Source: Flectonema sp. DT1601 (lineage: Eukaryota; Euglenozoa; Diplonemea; Diplonemida; Diplonemidae). Taken from it: DNA of 64,000 bases. Below, in pieces: positions 34,082 to 47,800 of the stretch. The position numbers and the translations under genes are program-made. The number at the start of each line of letters is the position of its first letter. The stretch's first letter is position 1. The notes below the pieces were generated by a model. That model ran no database searches and was not told the DNA's origin. It saw only the letters and a program-made list of their open reading frames with translations. Location: contig OZ025835.1 of assembly GCA_964019425.1 (NCBI GenBank), positions 372,001 through 436,000 of the forward strand, given 5' to 3'.

Positions 34082-37000
34082 TTACTTCTCTGCATTATCA
34101 GGAGCATTGCTGGTGCTGTCGGTGCTGCCACCTTCACCATTCTCCAGCTCCTCCTTCTTCTCAGCAAGATGATCAGGACAGCAAGCCCTGCTGATGACGT
34201 GATGCAAGACAGCTGCCAGGGAAATAGTCATCATCCCCCATGCAAATATTGTGAATGCCCAAGAGTAACTCTCCATGGTCATATATCCGAGCTTTCCCGT
34301 AATCATCACGAGGCCACCTCTCAGAGCTTCATCTTGGAACATACAGGTGTAGGTGCTCTCTTCCATAACGTCAACTCTTACCCACGCAGCAAGCAGCAGA
34401 ACCCAGCAAACGGAGAAGCAACCAGTGGCCACGTAGATGGCAAGGGCAGCCTTCCTGGTACAGGTGTAAGCAATCAGTGCCGCCAAACCAATGAACAGAA
34501 GAACGCATGCAGTCACAGCACATCCAGCAACGGCTCTGAAGTCCCCAGAAAGGTCTCCCCCCGTACACACGTCTCCGATGTCACGACACCTCTCAGTTCC
34601 CTTCACGATTCTCGATTCGTCAGGTGTCGATGGTGTCGATGATGGCGAGCAGCTCGGCTGAGTCATCTTCAACTTGTTCTTCAAGTTGACGATGTGCACG
34701 TTGGCGTACCCTCCACCAGCAGCTCCGAACTTGTTGTCTTCAGCGAGAACGACATTGTGCTCGTTCGGCACCAACACCGCTCCCATCGGAGAAGACGACA
34801 TCCTCCGTCTCGAGCTCGCATCGATGTCATTCAGATCCATCAGCTTTTCCATATCAACAGGTCTGGCATTGGCAGCGGCGAGCATTTGATAAGCCAAAGG
34901 GTTGGCTTCGTAATCGGATTCAACAGCGTTTGACGGGTTCGTAACCGAAGCCTTTGCTCTGACTGCAAGTCCCTCGATGTTTACCAGAGTGTCCGTAGTC
35001 AATGATTTGATGTCATCTCCAGTAGAGAAATCAGCGATGTACATTCCTGCTCCTAACTTGTCACCGGTAAACTGATTGGGGTTTAGTTGTTAAGAAATGA
35101 ATACAATAACGACTTGATGATGTTTAAATAAGAAAAAAGAATTCAATACCTTCCCCTGTTCCAAGAACAACACCTTGTCGCCGCTGAGCCACTGGGCAGA
35201 CACGAACTCCACTTCCGACTGGGTGGACGCAACTCCTCTCACGCCCTCGCTGTACTCAGCAGAAACTTCGTTCTGGAGGATGAGCTTCACACTCGACAAT
35301 ACCGGAATCCTGTAGTTGCTGATGTCCAACACCGCACACCTGACCACAGGACTGTTGCGGAGGTACGCAGTGCTGCTCATCGCAACCTGCGCACACACCA
35401 CCATCTTCGTCTTCCCAGCGTTGATGGCCATCGTCACTCGTCCACTTGACCTGTCCCGGGATCCAAACTCCGACGGGAGGATTTCAATGGTGTTGGCAAC
35501 GTTCGCTCCAGTTGCAGCAACGTAGGTCGCGAGGATCTCACCGTTGTCATCCCAGAACACGATCCTCGCTCCGTATTGATCAGAACCAACGTACACACCC
35601 GAAGTAGTTCCCCTCGTGTACTGCACAACGTGCACGTCACCAAGGTCAAGACCTTCAGTATCAGGCGTAACGGATCCCGCACACGTCGTCGCAGCAGTAG
35701 CAGACGGGGTGTCGTACAGAGCCGACCAAGAAAGGTCGTTCGGAATGCCTGTCGCGTAGGTGGTGGTCCCGACGGTGCTGGTGGTTTTCAAAGAAATCGA
35801 AGTTCCGATCTCAGCAGTGTGGGAACTCGAGTCCTTCGCCTTGGTCAGAGACATCTTCGACATCGATGGTGCGAAGTTCTGGTAGATGAATGCGCTTCCT
35901 CCGTCAGTGCATCCCAGAGTTGGACCGCGTCCGCTGACCGCAAGCAACTCCCCCGTACAACTGTCGTAAGCGAGTCCCTTGAACGCCGGAGCGTCGTTGC
36001 AAACTCTGCGGTCGGCCGTCGATGAGCAGCTTTTCGTACAGTCAGTGCATGATGCGGTCAAACCGTTGGGAGCGTTCGCCGAGTTCAGATCGTTGATTGA
36101 CTTCGGAGCAACAGGGAAGGTCGACACCTTGTAGCTGCTGGCGGTTCCCGATACGAACAAATTCGCGTGTGCTGGCACGCTCTCAATCGGAGGTGGCGCA
36201 GTCGAATTCTCCCCAAAGTACGTGTAGACAACCCCCTTCGCATCCATCTGGTTGTGGTTGAAGAAGCTGTAGTCCAACACGACAGCAGCGCAACGGTTGG
36301 TGTGGAACTCCTTGTTGGCACTGCATCCCGGCATCTCAGGGCAGTACTGCAGCCAATCCCACACACGGCAACCGAGCTGCGAGCAGGTCTGCCAAGCACT
36401 CTCGTACATCTCACCCTCCAAGCTGGTCTGTTGGGACTCCGATGCCCATCCAGTAGTCCCGCAACTGCGACTCAAATCCCTCGCGCACTCGTTCACCTGC
36501 GCCTGGTCGCACAACGGCGGTCTAGTAGCCCACGCAACGTCATCCTTGAAGTCGTCTGTGCAAACCTCCCAAAGACCGAATCCGTATTCCTTTCTTCCAC
36601 GACCCTCCTCTGCGTAACGGATACGTCTCCACTGAGCAGTTGGAATGGCCATCAGTAATCCCAGGAACGCCAACAAAGCCAGGCCCCAGGCCATCGGTGA
36701 CGTCGGCCACGCAGCGACTTCTTTTGCCTCAGCCAACGCTTCTTCCTTTCTGAGTTCTTCTATGTCGACTGAATCCTCGCTACGGTCACCTCCCCAAACC
36801 TGCATCCAATTAGGGTACGCGCATCCACAAGGGGCAGCTTCAGATCTCAAGCAACCTCCACGAGAGAGAACGTCAGCTCTGTTTCTTCTAACCCACACCC
36901 AACCAGCAAGGAACAGAATACAAAGGAAGGCTGGAAATCCGACACCCAGCAACACCTCCCATCCTGGAATCGAAAGACCGATGATCACGGCCGGCAGCAC

Positions 37001-38557
37001 CACGAACCCAGCGATGATGTACAAGAGAGGAAACCATTTTAAATTCGACGCAGTCTCTCCGAGGAACTTCGCAGCCGCGAGGGGAACTGGTCGAAGCGGC
37101 CAGATGACGAACCAAATCACTGTTCCGAGACAGTTGAAGAAAACGTGCTCAAGAGCGACTCTCATTCCGGTATCGACATTGTCTCCTGAGAGTGCTGAGA
37201 TGACACCAGTCACAGTAGTTCCGATATTAGCTCCGTGAGTCAATGCAACAACCTTTTCAATGTGAATCAATCCAATACCTACAAGTGGAGTCAATGTGGA
37301 GGTGAATACTGAACTCGACTGCACTAAAATAGTAACACCAGTTCCGACAAGGAGAAGGATGTAACTGTCCAATCCACCACACATCTTCAGGTACTTGTTC
37401 TGGAAGTCAAGATTGAGCACCTTTCTCGTGTACACAGCGACCTTTCCCTTCAAGACAGATTGGAGCAACTTAACGAGAAGCAACAGACAGCTGCAAAGCA
37501 TGGTAATCGACACGAACAACAACAAAAAACCAGCCTCGTCATCCGATTGCGGGGTGTCACGTAGAATAAACCCAGACTTCTTCTTGATGATCGATGTTTT
37601 CTCGAGTCTTGACACCTCCTCGCTGGTCCTCGCCTGGGCGATCCGCTCAATCAGCTTGGTGTCAACAGAGACGATACGTCCTGATGCTGGTTTTGTGATC
37701 TTCTTAATGAATTCAGTTTTCTGTTGTTTATCTCCGAGATTCATGCTGTCGACAGCTGCCCCAGCGAGCTCTACGAGGAACCCAGACGATGCCTCGAGAG
37801 GAAGGAACATCGATACAGTCAACCAGTTAAACATGTCGTGGAACACAGCAGCAGTGAATGCTCTGCGGTACTGTTCCGGACTGTTCAAGTGAGCAATCGA
37901 AACGATAGTGTTGGTCACTGAGGTACCGATGTTCGCTCCCATCACCAGGTACGCTGCGTTCTTCACCGTCACCAAGTCAGAAGCAGCCATCGAAATCACA
38001 ATCGAGGTCGTGGTCGAAGACGACTGCATGAGAACCGTCGCGAGGATTCCGATCGCGAGACCAGCCAACGGGTTGGACAGAAGTGCACTCTCACGAAAGG
38101 TCTTTCCGGAAGACTTCCCTCCGAGAATCTTAAAAGCCTCACCCATCACTCCCAATGCGATAATGAACAGGTACAGAACTCCCCAAATCGCGCAGAACTT
38201 AACGAAAGCCGAAACAACCCACTCGATTTTTCCCATCGTCGGAAGGAGCTTGAAAGGAACTTCCGTGTTAGGCATCTCTTGTAGATTCCAACGGTTGGCC
38301 TTTTGATGCGCTTCCTTTGTTTGGAAAGTTCTGAAGACCCGAAGACGCTCATCTTCGAGACCATCCTCACCCTGAGCATCCTCATCAGTGATGTCTTTAC
38401 CTCTTGGAAGTTCTAAGAATTCTTCGTAGGTCACAAATCCGTGGTTTCCAAATGGATAGAATCGAATCTCTTCATTCTCAGGACTCTTCATATCTTTGTC
38501 ATTCGGATCAGAGCTGATTTTACTGCTGCTCTTTGAGCTGCCATCACCTTTCGTCAT
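34082..38557 (-). CDS. Na/Pi cotransporter (SLC34-type) fused to claudin-like four-helix module, copy A
   Basis: Exon 1 (38557-35150) and exon 2 (35071-34082) join across a 78-bp GT-AG intron in phase 0, giving 1,465 residues. The N-terminal 600 residues are a type II Na/Pi cotransporter with both inverted-repeat signatures, LMQSSSTTTSIVISMAASD (about 175) and ILVQSSSVFTSTLTPLVGIG (about 408), each followed by GANIGT. The family imports phosphate with Na+. A further helix (about 612-632) leads into QWRRIRYAEEG and GFGLWEVC, a claudin-type W...GLWxxC signature. A hydrophilic, Cys-rich insert of about 600 residues comes next, then three helices (about 1311-1331, 1342-1362 and 1400-1425) and an acidic tail. 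Copy A differs from B and C mainly in a cluster at about 285-335, where six acidic or neutral residues are replaced by Lys or Arg. Codons are markedly richer in C and G at third positions than in neighbouring genes. Confidence 0.85.
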
Positions 38558-39407
38558 ATTTGATAATTTCCTTAAAAAAGGAATACTGAAAGTGGAATGA
38601 GTACGTTGAGTGCGAAAATGAATTGAAAATGCCGAAAGAGATGACCACCAGATATTTAATTATCACAAACTGAGAACTACATATTAACGCTGGTTATCGG
38701 TAGACTTCTCCATAGAGACTGCTGGATATATCCAGCAACTCATTATGAGAAACTCAAAAAGCAATGTTTTATTTCGTCTGATTATTTTTCTAATTTTCAC
38801 AAGCGCTGTTATGTATCGAAGTCGCAGATGAAAAGAAAAAAAATGAAATCTTTTGATGAGAGAGGAAATGAAGTGAGGAAGTTAGTATATTCAATTAACG
38901 AAGACGACATCATTTGAATACAAACAAAGTCACACAGGAGAGATTCTTCAAAAACTTCGATCCCTCCATTTTGTAACTACCAGTTTGTGTTATGACTACT
39001 TCGTATGATTTGAGTGGTAAGAAAAAACAACAAGAGGAGGAAGGGGGTGGAGAACAACAATTTTTTTGAAGTTCCAAGAAATAAATAACTAGCAAGATCA
39101 TAGACCGCAACTCAAACAGTACAATCTATACACCTCGTCACGTTAAAAAAACAACTGGAGGAAGATGAACACAATGCCGTATAAGGAAAAGACGCGACCA
39201 TTTCTTCAAAAAACAATAACAAGAAGATCCTTACATCGGTAAAAAAAAACAAAGAAAGTGTTCAAAGAAAGGGAAAGAATTTGATTTTATTATTCAACCT
39301 TCTCTAATTCAACAAATGATCAAAATCACCTGATTGACTCTCACTACAACAAGTTACCTTGTAGCAGGACACTCTAAAGAGAAGTGAACACAAGTAGTGT
39401 ATTATGC
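38558..39407. other. spacer between Na/Pi copies A and B
   Basis: This is the leader of copy A plus the 3' flank of copy B. Positions 38890-39407 are nearly identical to 44327-44844, downstream of copy C. The part next to the copy A start lacks about 180 bp that is present upstream of copy B (43908-44088). No gene is seen. The conserved 66-codon frame at 38910-39110 recurs only because the spacer is duplicated. Confidence 0.65.
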
Positions 39408-42400
39408 TTACTTCTCTGCATTATCAGGAGCATTGCTGGTGCTGTCGGTGCTGCCACCTTCACCATTCTCCAGCTCCTCCTTCTTCTCAGCAAGACGATC
39501 AGGACAGCAAGCCCTGCTGATGACGTGATGCAAGACAGCTGCCAGGGAAATAGTCATCATCCCCCATGCAAATATTGTGAATGCCCAAGAGTAACTCTCC
39601 ATGGTCATATATCCGAGTTTTCCCGTAATCATCACGAGGCCACCCCTCAGAGCTTCATCTTGGAATATACAGGTGTAGGTGCTCTCTTCCATAACGTCAA
39701 CTCTTACCCACGCAGCAAGCAGCAGAACCCAGCAAACGGAGAAGCAACCAGTAGTCACGTAGATGGCAAGGGCAGCCTTCCTGGTACAGGTGTAAGCAAT
39801 CAGTGCCACCAAACCAATGAACAGAAGAACGCATGCAGTCACAGCACATCCAGCAACGGCTCTGAAGTCCCCAGAAAGGTCTCCCCCCGTACACACGTCT
39901 CCGATGTCACGACACCTCTCAGTTCCCTTCACGATTCTCGATTCGTCAGGTGTCGATGGTGTCGATGATGGCGAGCAGCTCGGCTGAGTCATCTTCAACT
40001 TGTTCTTCAAGTTGACGATGTGCACGTTGGCGTACCCTCCACCAGCAGCTCCGAACTTGTTGTCTTCAGCGAGAACGACATTGTGCTCGTTCGGCACCAA
40101 CACCGCTCCCATCGGAGAAGACGACATCCTCCGTCTCGAGCTCGCATCGATGTCATTCAGATCCATCAGCTTTTCCATATCAACAGGTCTGGCATTGGCA
40201 GCGGCGAGCATTTGATAAGCCAAAGGGTTGGCTTCGTAATCGGATTCAACAGTGTTTGACGGGTTCGTAACCGAAGCCTTTGCTCTGACTGCAAGTCCCT
40301 CGATGTTTACCAGAGTGTCCGTAGTCAATGATTTGATGTCATCTCCAGTAGAGAAATCAGCGATGTACATTCCTGCTCCTAACTTGTCACCGGTAAACTG
40401 ATTGGGGTTTAGTTGTCAAGAAATGAATATAATAACGACTTGATGATGTTTAAATAAGAAAAAAGGAATTCAATACCTTCCCCTGTTCCAAGAACAACAC
40501 CTTGTCGCCGCTGAGCCACTGGGCAGACACGAACTCCACTTCCGACTGGGTGGACGCAACTCCTCTCACGCCCTCGCTGTACTCAGCAGAAACTTCGTTC
40601 TGGAGGATGAGCTTCACACTCGACAATACCGGAATCCTGTAGTTGCTGATGTCCAACACCGCACACCTGACCACAGGACTGTTGCGGAGGTACGCAGTGC
40701 TGCTCATCGCAACCTGCGCACACACCACCATCTTCGTCTTCCCAGCGTTGATGGCCATCGTCACTCGTCCACTTGACCTGTCCCGGGATCCAAACTCCGA
40801 CGGGAGGATTTCAATGGTGTTGGCAACGTTCGCTCCAGTTGCAGCAACGTAGGTCGCGAGGATCTCACCGTTGTCATCCCAGAACACGATCCTCGCTCCG
40901 TATTGATCAGAGCCAACGTACACACCCGAAGTAGTTCCCCTCGTGTACTGCACAACGTGCACGTCACCAAGGTCAAGACCTTCAGCATCAGGTGTAACGG
41001 ATCCCGCACACGTCGTCGCAGCAGTAGCAGACGGGGTGTCGTACAGAGCCGACCAAGAAAGGTCGTTCGGAATGCCTGTCGCGTAGGTGGTGGTCCCGAC
41101 GGTGCTGGTGGTTTTCAAAGAAATCGAAGTTCCGATCTCAGCAGTGTGGGAACTCGAGTCCTTCGCCTTGGTCAGAGACATCTTCGACATCGATGGTGCG
41201 AAGTTCTGGTAGATGAATGCGCTTCCTCCGTCAGTGCATCCCAGAGTTGGACCGCGTCCGCTGACCGCAAGCAACTCCCCCGTACAACTGTCGTAAGCGA
41301 GTCCCTTGAACGCCGGAGCGTCGTTGCAAACTCTGCGGTCGGCCGTCGATGAGCAGCTTTTCGTACAGTCAGTGCATGATGCGGTCAAACCGTTGGGAGC
41401 GTTCGCCGAGTTCAGATCGTTGATTGACTTCGGAGCAACAGGGAAGGTCGACACCTTGTAGCTGCTGGCGGTTCCCGATACGAACAAATTCGCGTGTGCT
41501 GGCACGCTCTCAATCGGAGGTGGCGCAGTCGAATTCTCCCCAAAGTACGTGTAGACAACTCCCTTCGCATCCATCTGGTTGTGGTTGAAGAAGCTGTAGT
41601 CCAACACGACAGCAGCGCAACGGTTGGTGTGGAACTCCTTGTTGGCACTGCATCCCGGCATCTCAGGGCAGTACTGCAGCCAATCCCACACACGGCAACC
41701 GAGCTGCGAGCAGGTCTGCCAAGCACTCTCGTACATCTCACCCTCCAAGCTGGTCTGTTGGGACTCCGATGCCCATCCAGTAGTCCCGCAACTGCGACTC
41801 AAATCCCTCGCGCACTCGTTCACCTGCGCCTGGTCGCACAACGGCGGTCTAGTGGCCCACGCAACGTCATCCTTGAAGTCGTCTGTGCAAACCTCCCAAA
41901 GACCGAATCCGTATTCCGTTCTTCCACGACCCTCCTCTGCGTAACGGATACGTCTCCACTGAGCAGTTGGAATGGCCATCAGTAATCCCAGGAACGCCAA
42001 CAAAGCCAGGCCCCAGGCCATCGGTGACGTCGGCCACGCAGCGACTTCATTTGCCTCAGCCAACGCTTCTTCCTTTCTGAGTTCTTCTATGTCCACTAAA
42101 TCCTGACTACGGTCACCTCCCCAAACCTGCATCCAATTAGGGTACGCGCATCCACAAGGGGCAGCTTCAGATCTCAAGCAACCTCCACGAGAGAGAACGT
42201 CAGCTCTGTTTCTTCTAACCCACACCCAACCAGCAAGGAACAGAATACAAAGGAAGGCTGGAATTCCGACACCCAGCAACACCTCCCATCCTGGAATCGA
42301 AAGACCGATGATCACGGCCGGCAGCACCAAGAACCCAGCGATGATGTACAAGAGAGGAAACCATTTCAAGTTCGACGCCGTCTCTCCGAGGAACTTCGCA

Positions 42401-43884
42401 GCCGCGAGGGGAACTGGTCGAAGCGGCCAGATGACGAACCAAATCACTGTTCCGAGACAGTTGAAGAAAACGTGCTCAAGAGCGACTCTCATTCCGGTAT
42501 CGACATTGTCTCCTGAGAGTGCTGAGATGACACCAGTCACAGTAGTTCCGATATTAGCTCCGTGAGTCAATGCAACAACCTTTTCAATGTGAATCAATCC
42601 AATACCTACAAGTGGAGTCAATGTGGAGGTGAATACTGAACTCGACTGCACTAAAATGGTGACACCAGTTCCAACAAAGAGAAGGATGTAACTGTCCAAT
42701 CCACCACACATCTTCAGGTACTTGTTCTGGAAGTCAAGATTGAGCACCTTTCTAGTGTACACAGCGACCTTTCCCTTCAAGACAGATTGGAGCAACTTAA
42801 CGAGAAGCAACAGACAGCTGCAAAGCATGGTAATCGACACGAACAACAACAAAAAACCAGCCTCGTCATCCGATTGCGGGGTGTCACGTAGAATAAACCC
42901 AGAATTCTTCTCGATGATCGATGTTTTCTCGAGTCTTGACACCTCCTCGCTAGTCTGCGCCTGGGCAATCTCCTCAATCAAGTCAGTGTCAACAGAGACG
43001 ATACGTCCTGATGCTGGATCTGTGATCTTCTTAATGAATTCAGTTTTCTGTTGTTTATCTCCGAGATTCATGCTGTCAACTGCTAATCCAGCGAGCTCTA
43101 CGAGGAACCCAGACGATGCCTCGAGAGGAAGGAACATCGATACAGTCAACCAGTTAAACATGTCGTGGAACACAGCAGCAGTGAATGCTCTGCGGTACTG
43201 TTCCGGACTGTTCAAGTGAGCAATCGAAACGATAGTGTTGGTCACTGAGGTACCGATGTTCGCTCCCATCACCAGGTACGCCGCGTTCTTCACCGTCACC
43301 AAGTCAGAAGCAGCCATCGAAATCACAATCGAGGTCGTGGTCGAAGACGACTGCATGAGAACCGTCGCAAGGATTCCGATCGCGAGACCAGCCAACGGGT
43401 TGGACAGAAGTGCGCTCTCACGAAAGGTCTTTCCGGAAGACTTCCCTCCGAGAATCTTAAAAGCCTCACCCATCACTCCCAATGCGATAATGAACAGGTA
43501 CAGAACTCCCCAAATCGCGCAGAACTTAACGAAAGCCGAAACAACCCACTCGATTTTTCCCATCGTCGGAAGGAGCTTGAAAGGAACTTCCGTGTTAGGC
43601 ATCTCTTGTAGATTCCAACGGTTGGCCTTTTGATGCGCTTCCTTTGTTTGGAAAGTTCTGAAGACCCGAAGACGCTCATCTTCGAGACCATCCTCACCCT
43701 GAGCATCCTCATCAGTGATGTCTTTACCTCTTGGAAGTTCTAAGAATTCTTCGTAGGTCACAAATCCGTGGTTTCCAAATGGATAGAATCGAATCTCTTC
43801 ATTCTCAGGACTCTTCATATCTTTGTCATTCGGATCAGAGCTGATCTTACTGCTGCTCTTTGAGCTGCCATCACCTTTCGTCAT
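39408..43884 (-). CDS. Na/Pi cotransporter (SLC34-type) fused to claudin-like module, copy B
   Basis: Exon 1 (43884-40477) and exon 2 (40397-39408) join across a 79-bp GT-AG intron in phase 0, giving 1,465 residues with the same domain order as copy A. It shares with copy C, against copy A, the acidic or neutral version of the loop at about 285-335 (TDPASGRIVSVDTDLIEEIA) and residues such as DRSQDLVDIEE. Its intron differs from those of A and C, which are identical to each other. That pattern fits patchwork exchange between copies. Both QSSS motifs, the GLWEVC motif and all predicted helices are intact, so it looks functional. An acceptor-like TTTTTTAAG ends 13 nt before the ATG. Confidence 0.85.
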
Positions 43885-44844
43885 ATTTGATAATTTCCTT
43901 AAAAAAGGATGTCGATATCTGTTTGGGAAGTGGAGCTAAAAATTGAACTGAAAAACAGAACTCACCCCAACCGATATTTGACACCAAGAATACCAACCTG
44001 AGTCAATAGACCTGACCTGTCATGAAGTCAACTGATTCTTGACGACATCATCGACGTGAATCAACTGACTACTTATATTGGATTGTATACTGAAAGAAGA
44101 ATGAGTACGTTGAGTGCGAAAATTAATTAAAAATACCGAAAGAGATGACCACTAGATTCTCAATTATCGCAAACTGAGAACTGGTTATCGGTGGGAAGAT
44201 GCTTTTTATTTCGTCTGATTATTTTTCTAATTTTCACAAGCGCTGTTATGTATCGAAGTCGCAGATGAAAAGAAAAAAAATGAAATCTTTTGATGAGAGA
44301 GGAAATGAAGTGAGGAAGTTAGTATATTCAATTAACGAAGACGGCATCATTTGAATACAAACAAAGTCACACAGGAGAGATTCTTCAAAAACTTCGATCC
44401 CTCCATTTTGTAACTACCAGTTTGTGTTATGACTACTTCGTATGATTTGAGTGGTAAGAAAAAACAACAAGAGGAGGAAGGGGGTGGAGAACAACAATTT
44501 TTTTGAAGTTCCAAGAAATAAATAACTAGCAAGATCATAGACCGCAACTCAAACAGTACAATCTATACACCTCGTCACGTTAAAAAAACAACTGGAGGAA
44601 GATGAACACAATGCCGTATAAGGAAAAGACGCGACCATTTCTTCAAAAAACAATAACAAGAAGATCCTTACATCGGTAAAAAAAAACAAAGAAAGTGTTC
44701 AAAGAAAGGGAAAGAATTTGATTTTATTATTCAACCTTCTCTAATTCAACAAATGATCAAAATCACCTGATTGACTCTCACTACAACAAGTTACCTTGTA
44801 GCAGGACACTCTAAAGAGAAGTGAACACAAGTAGTGTATTATGC
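43885..44844. other. spacer between Na/Pi copies B and C
   Basis: This holds the leader of copy B and the 3' flank of copy C. The first 90 bp upstream of the ATG are shared with copy C (49327-49420). Positions 44088-44326 match the leader of copy A with some divergence, and 44327-44844 are nearly identical to 38890-39407. No gene is seen. Confidence 0.65.
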
Positions 44845-47800
44845 TTACTTCTCTGCATTATCAGGAGCATTGCTGGTGCTGTCGGTGCTGCCACCTTCAC
44901 CTTCACCATTCTCCAGCTCCTCCTTCTTCTCAGCAAGACGATCAGGACAGCAAGCCCTGCTGATGACGTGATGCAAGACAGCTGCCAGGGAAATAGTCAT
45001 CATCCCCCATGCAAATATTGTGAATGCCCAAGAGTAACTCTCCATGGTCATATATCCGAGTTTTCCCGTAATCATCACGAGGCCACCTCTCAGAGCTTCA
45101 TCTTGGAATATACAGGTGTAGGTGCTCTCTTCCATAACGTCAACTCTTACCCACGCAGCAAGCAGCAGAACCCAGCAAACGGAGAAGCAACCAGTGGTCA
45201 CGTAGATGGCAAGGGCAGCCTTCCTGGTACAGGTGTAAGCAATCAGTGCCACCAAACCAATGAACAGAAGAACGCATGCAGTCACAGCACATCCAGCAAC
45301 GGCTCTGAAGTCCCCAGAAAGGTCTCCCCCCGTACACACGTCTCCGATGTCACGACACCTCTCAGTTCCCTTCACGATTCTCGATTCGTCAGGGGTCGAT
45401 GGTGTCGATGATGGCGAGCAGCTCGGCTGAGTCATCTTCAACTTGTTCTTCAAGTTGACGATGTGCACGTTGGCGTACCCTCCACCAGCAGCTCCGAACT
45501 TGTTGTCTTCAGCGAGAACGACATTGTGCTCGTTCGGCACCAACACCGCTCCCATCGGAGAAGACGACATCCTCCGTCTCGAGCTCGCATCGATGTCATT
45601 CAGATCCATCAGCTTTTCCATATCAACAGGTCTGGCATTGGCAGCGGCGAGCATTTGATAAGCCAAAGGGTTGGCTTCGTAATCGGATTCAACAGTGTTT
45701 GACGGGTTCGTAACCGAAGCCTTTGCTCTGACTGCAAGTCCCTCGATGTTTACCAGAGTGTCCGTAGTCAATGATTTGATGTCATCTCCAGTAGAGAAAT
45801 CAGCGATGTACATTCCTGCTCCTAACTTGTCACCGGTAAACTGATTGGGGTTTAGTTGTTAAGAAATGAATACAATAACGACTTGATGATGTTTAAATAA
45901 GAAAAAAGAATTCAATACCTTCCCCTGTTCCAAGAACAACACCTTGTCGCCGCTGAGCCACTGGGCAGACACGAACTCCACTTCCGACTGGGTGGACGCA
46001 ACTCCTCTCACGCCCTCGCTGTACTCAGCAGAAACTTCGTTCTGGAGGATGAGCTTCACACTCGACAATACCGGAATCCTGTAGTTGCTGATGTCCAACA
46101 CCGCACACCTGACCACAGGACTGTTGCGGAGGTACGCAGTGCTGCTCATCGCAACCTGTGCACACACCACCATCTTCGTCTTCCCAGCGTTGATGGCCAT
46201 CGTCACTCGTCCACTTGACCTGTCCCGGGATCCAAACTCCGACGGGAGGATTTCAATGGCGTTGGCAACGTTCGCTCCAGTTGCAGCAACGTAGGTCGCG
46301 AGGATCTCACCGTTGTCATCCCAGAACACGATCCTCGCTCCGTATTGATCAGAACCAACGTACACACCTGAAGTAGTTCCCCTCGTGTACTGCACAACGT
46401 GCACGTCACCTAGGTCAAGACCTTCAGCATCAGGTGTAACGGATCCCGCACACGTCGTCGCAGCAGTAGCAGACGGGGTGTCGTACAGAGCCGACCAAGA
46501 AAGGTCGTTCGGAATGCCTGTCGCGTAGGTGGTGGTCCCGACGGTGCTGGTGGTTTTCAAAGAAATCGAAGTTCCGATCTCAGCAGTGTGGGAACTCGAG
46601 TCCTTCGCCTTGGTCAGAGACATCTTCGACATCGATGGTGCGAAGTTCTGGTAGATGAATGCGCTTCCTCCGTCAGTGCATCCCAGAGTTGGACCGCGTC
46701 CGCTGACCGCAAGCAACTCCCCCGTACAACTGTCGTAAGCGAGTCCCTTGAACGCCGGAGCGTCGTTGCAAACTCTGCGGTCGGCCGTCGATGAGCAGCT
46801 TTTCGTACAGTCAGTGCATGATGCGGTCAAACCGTTGGGAGCGTTCGCCGAGTTCAGATCGTTGATTGACTTCGGAGCAACAGGGAAGGTCGACACCTTG
46901 TAGCTGCTGGCGGTTCCCGATACGAACAAATTCGCGTGTGCTGGCACGCTCTCAATCGGAGGTGGCGCAGTCGAATTCTCCCCAAAGTACGTGTAGACAA
47001 CTCCCTTCGCATCCATCTGGTTGTGGTTGAAGAAGCTGTAGTCCAACACGACAGCAGCGCAACGGTTGGTGTGGAACTCCTTGTTGGCACTGCATCCCGG
47101 CATCTCAGGGCAGTACTGCAGCCAATCCCACACACGGCAACCGAGCTGCGAGCAGGTCTGCCAAGCACTCTCGTACATCTCACCCTCCAAGCTGGTCTGT
47201 TGGGACTCCGATGCCCATCCAGTAGTCCCGCAACTGCGACTCAAATCCCTCGCGCACTCGTTCACCTGCGCCTGGTCGCACAACGGCGGTCTAGTGGCCC
47301 ACGCAACGTCATCCTTGAAGTCGTCTGTGCAAACCTCCCAAAGACCGAATCCGTATTCCGTTCTTCCACGACCCTCCTCTGCGTAACGGATACGTCTCCA
47401 CTGAGCAGTTGGAATGGCCATCAGTAATCCCAGGAACGCCAACAAAGCCAGGCCCCAGGCCATCGGTGACGTCGGCCACGCAGCGACTTCATTTGCCTCA
47501 GCCAACGCTTCTTCCTTTCTGAGTTCTTCTATGTCCACTAAATCCTGACTACGGTCACCTCCCCAAACCTGCATCCAATTAGGGTACGCGCATCCACAAG
47601 GGGCAGCTTCAGATCTCAAGCAACCTCCACGAGAGAGAACGTCAGCTCTGTTTCTTCTAACCCACACCCAACCAGCAAGGAACAGAATACAAAGGAAGGC
47701 TGGAATTCCGACACCCAGCAACACCTCCCATCCTGGAATCGAAAGACCGATGATCACGGCCGGCAGCACCAAGAACCCAGCGATGATGTACAAGAGAGGA

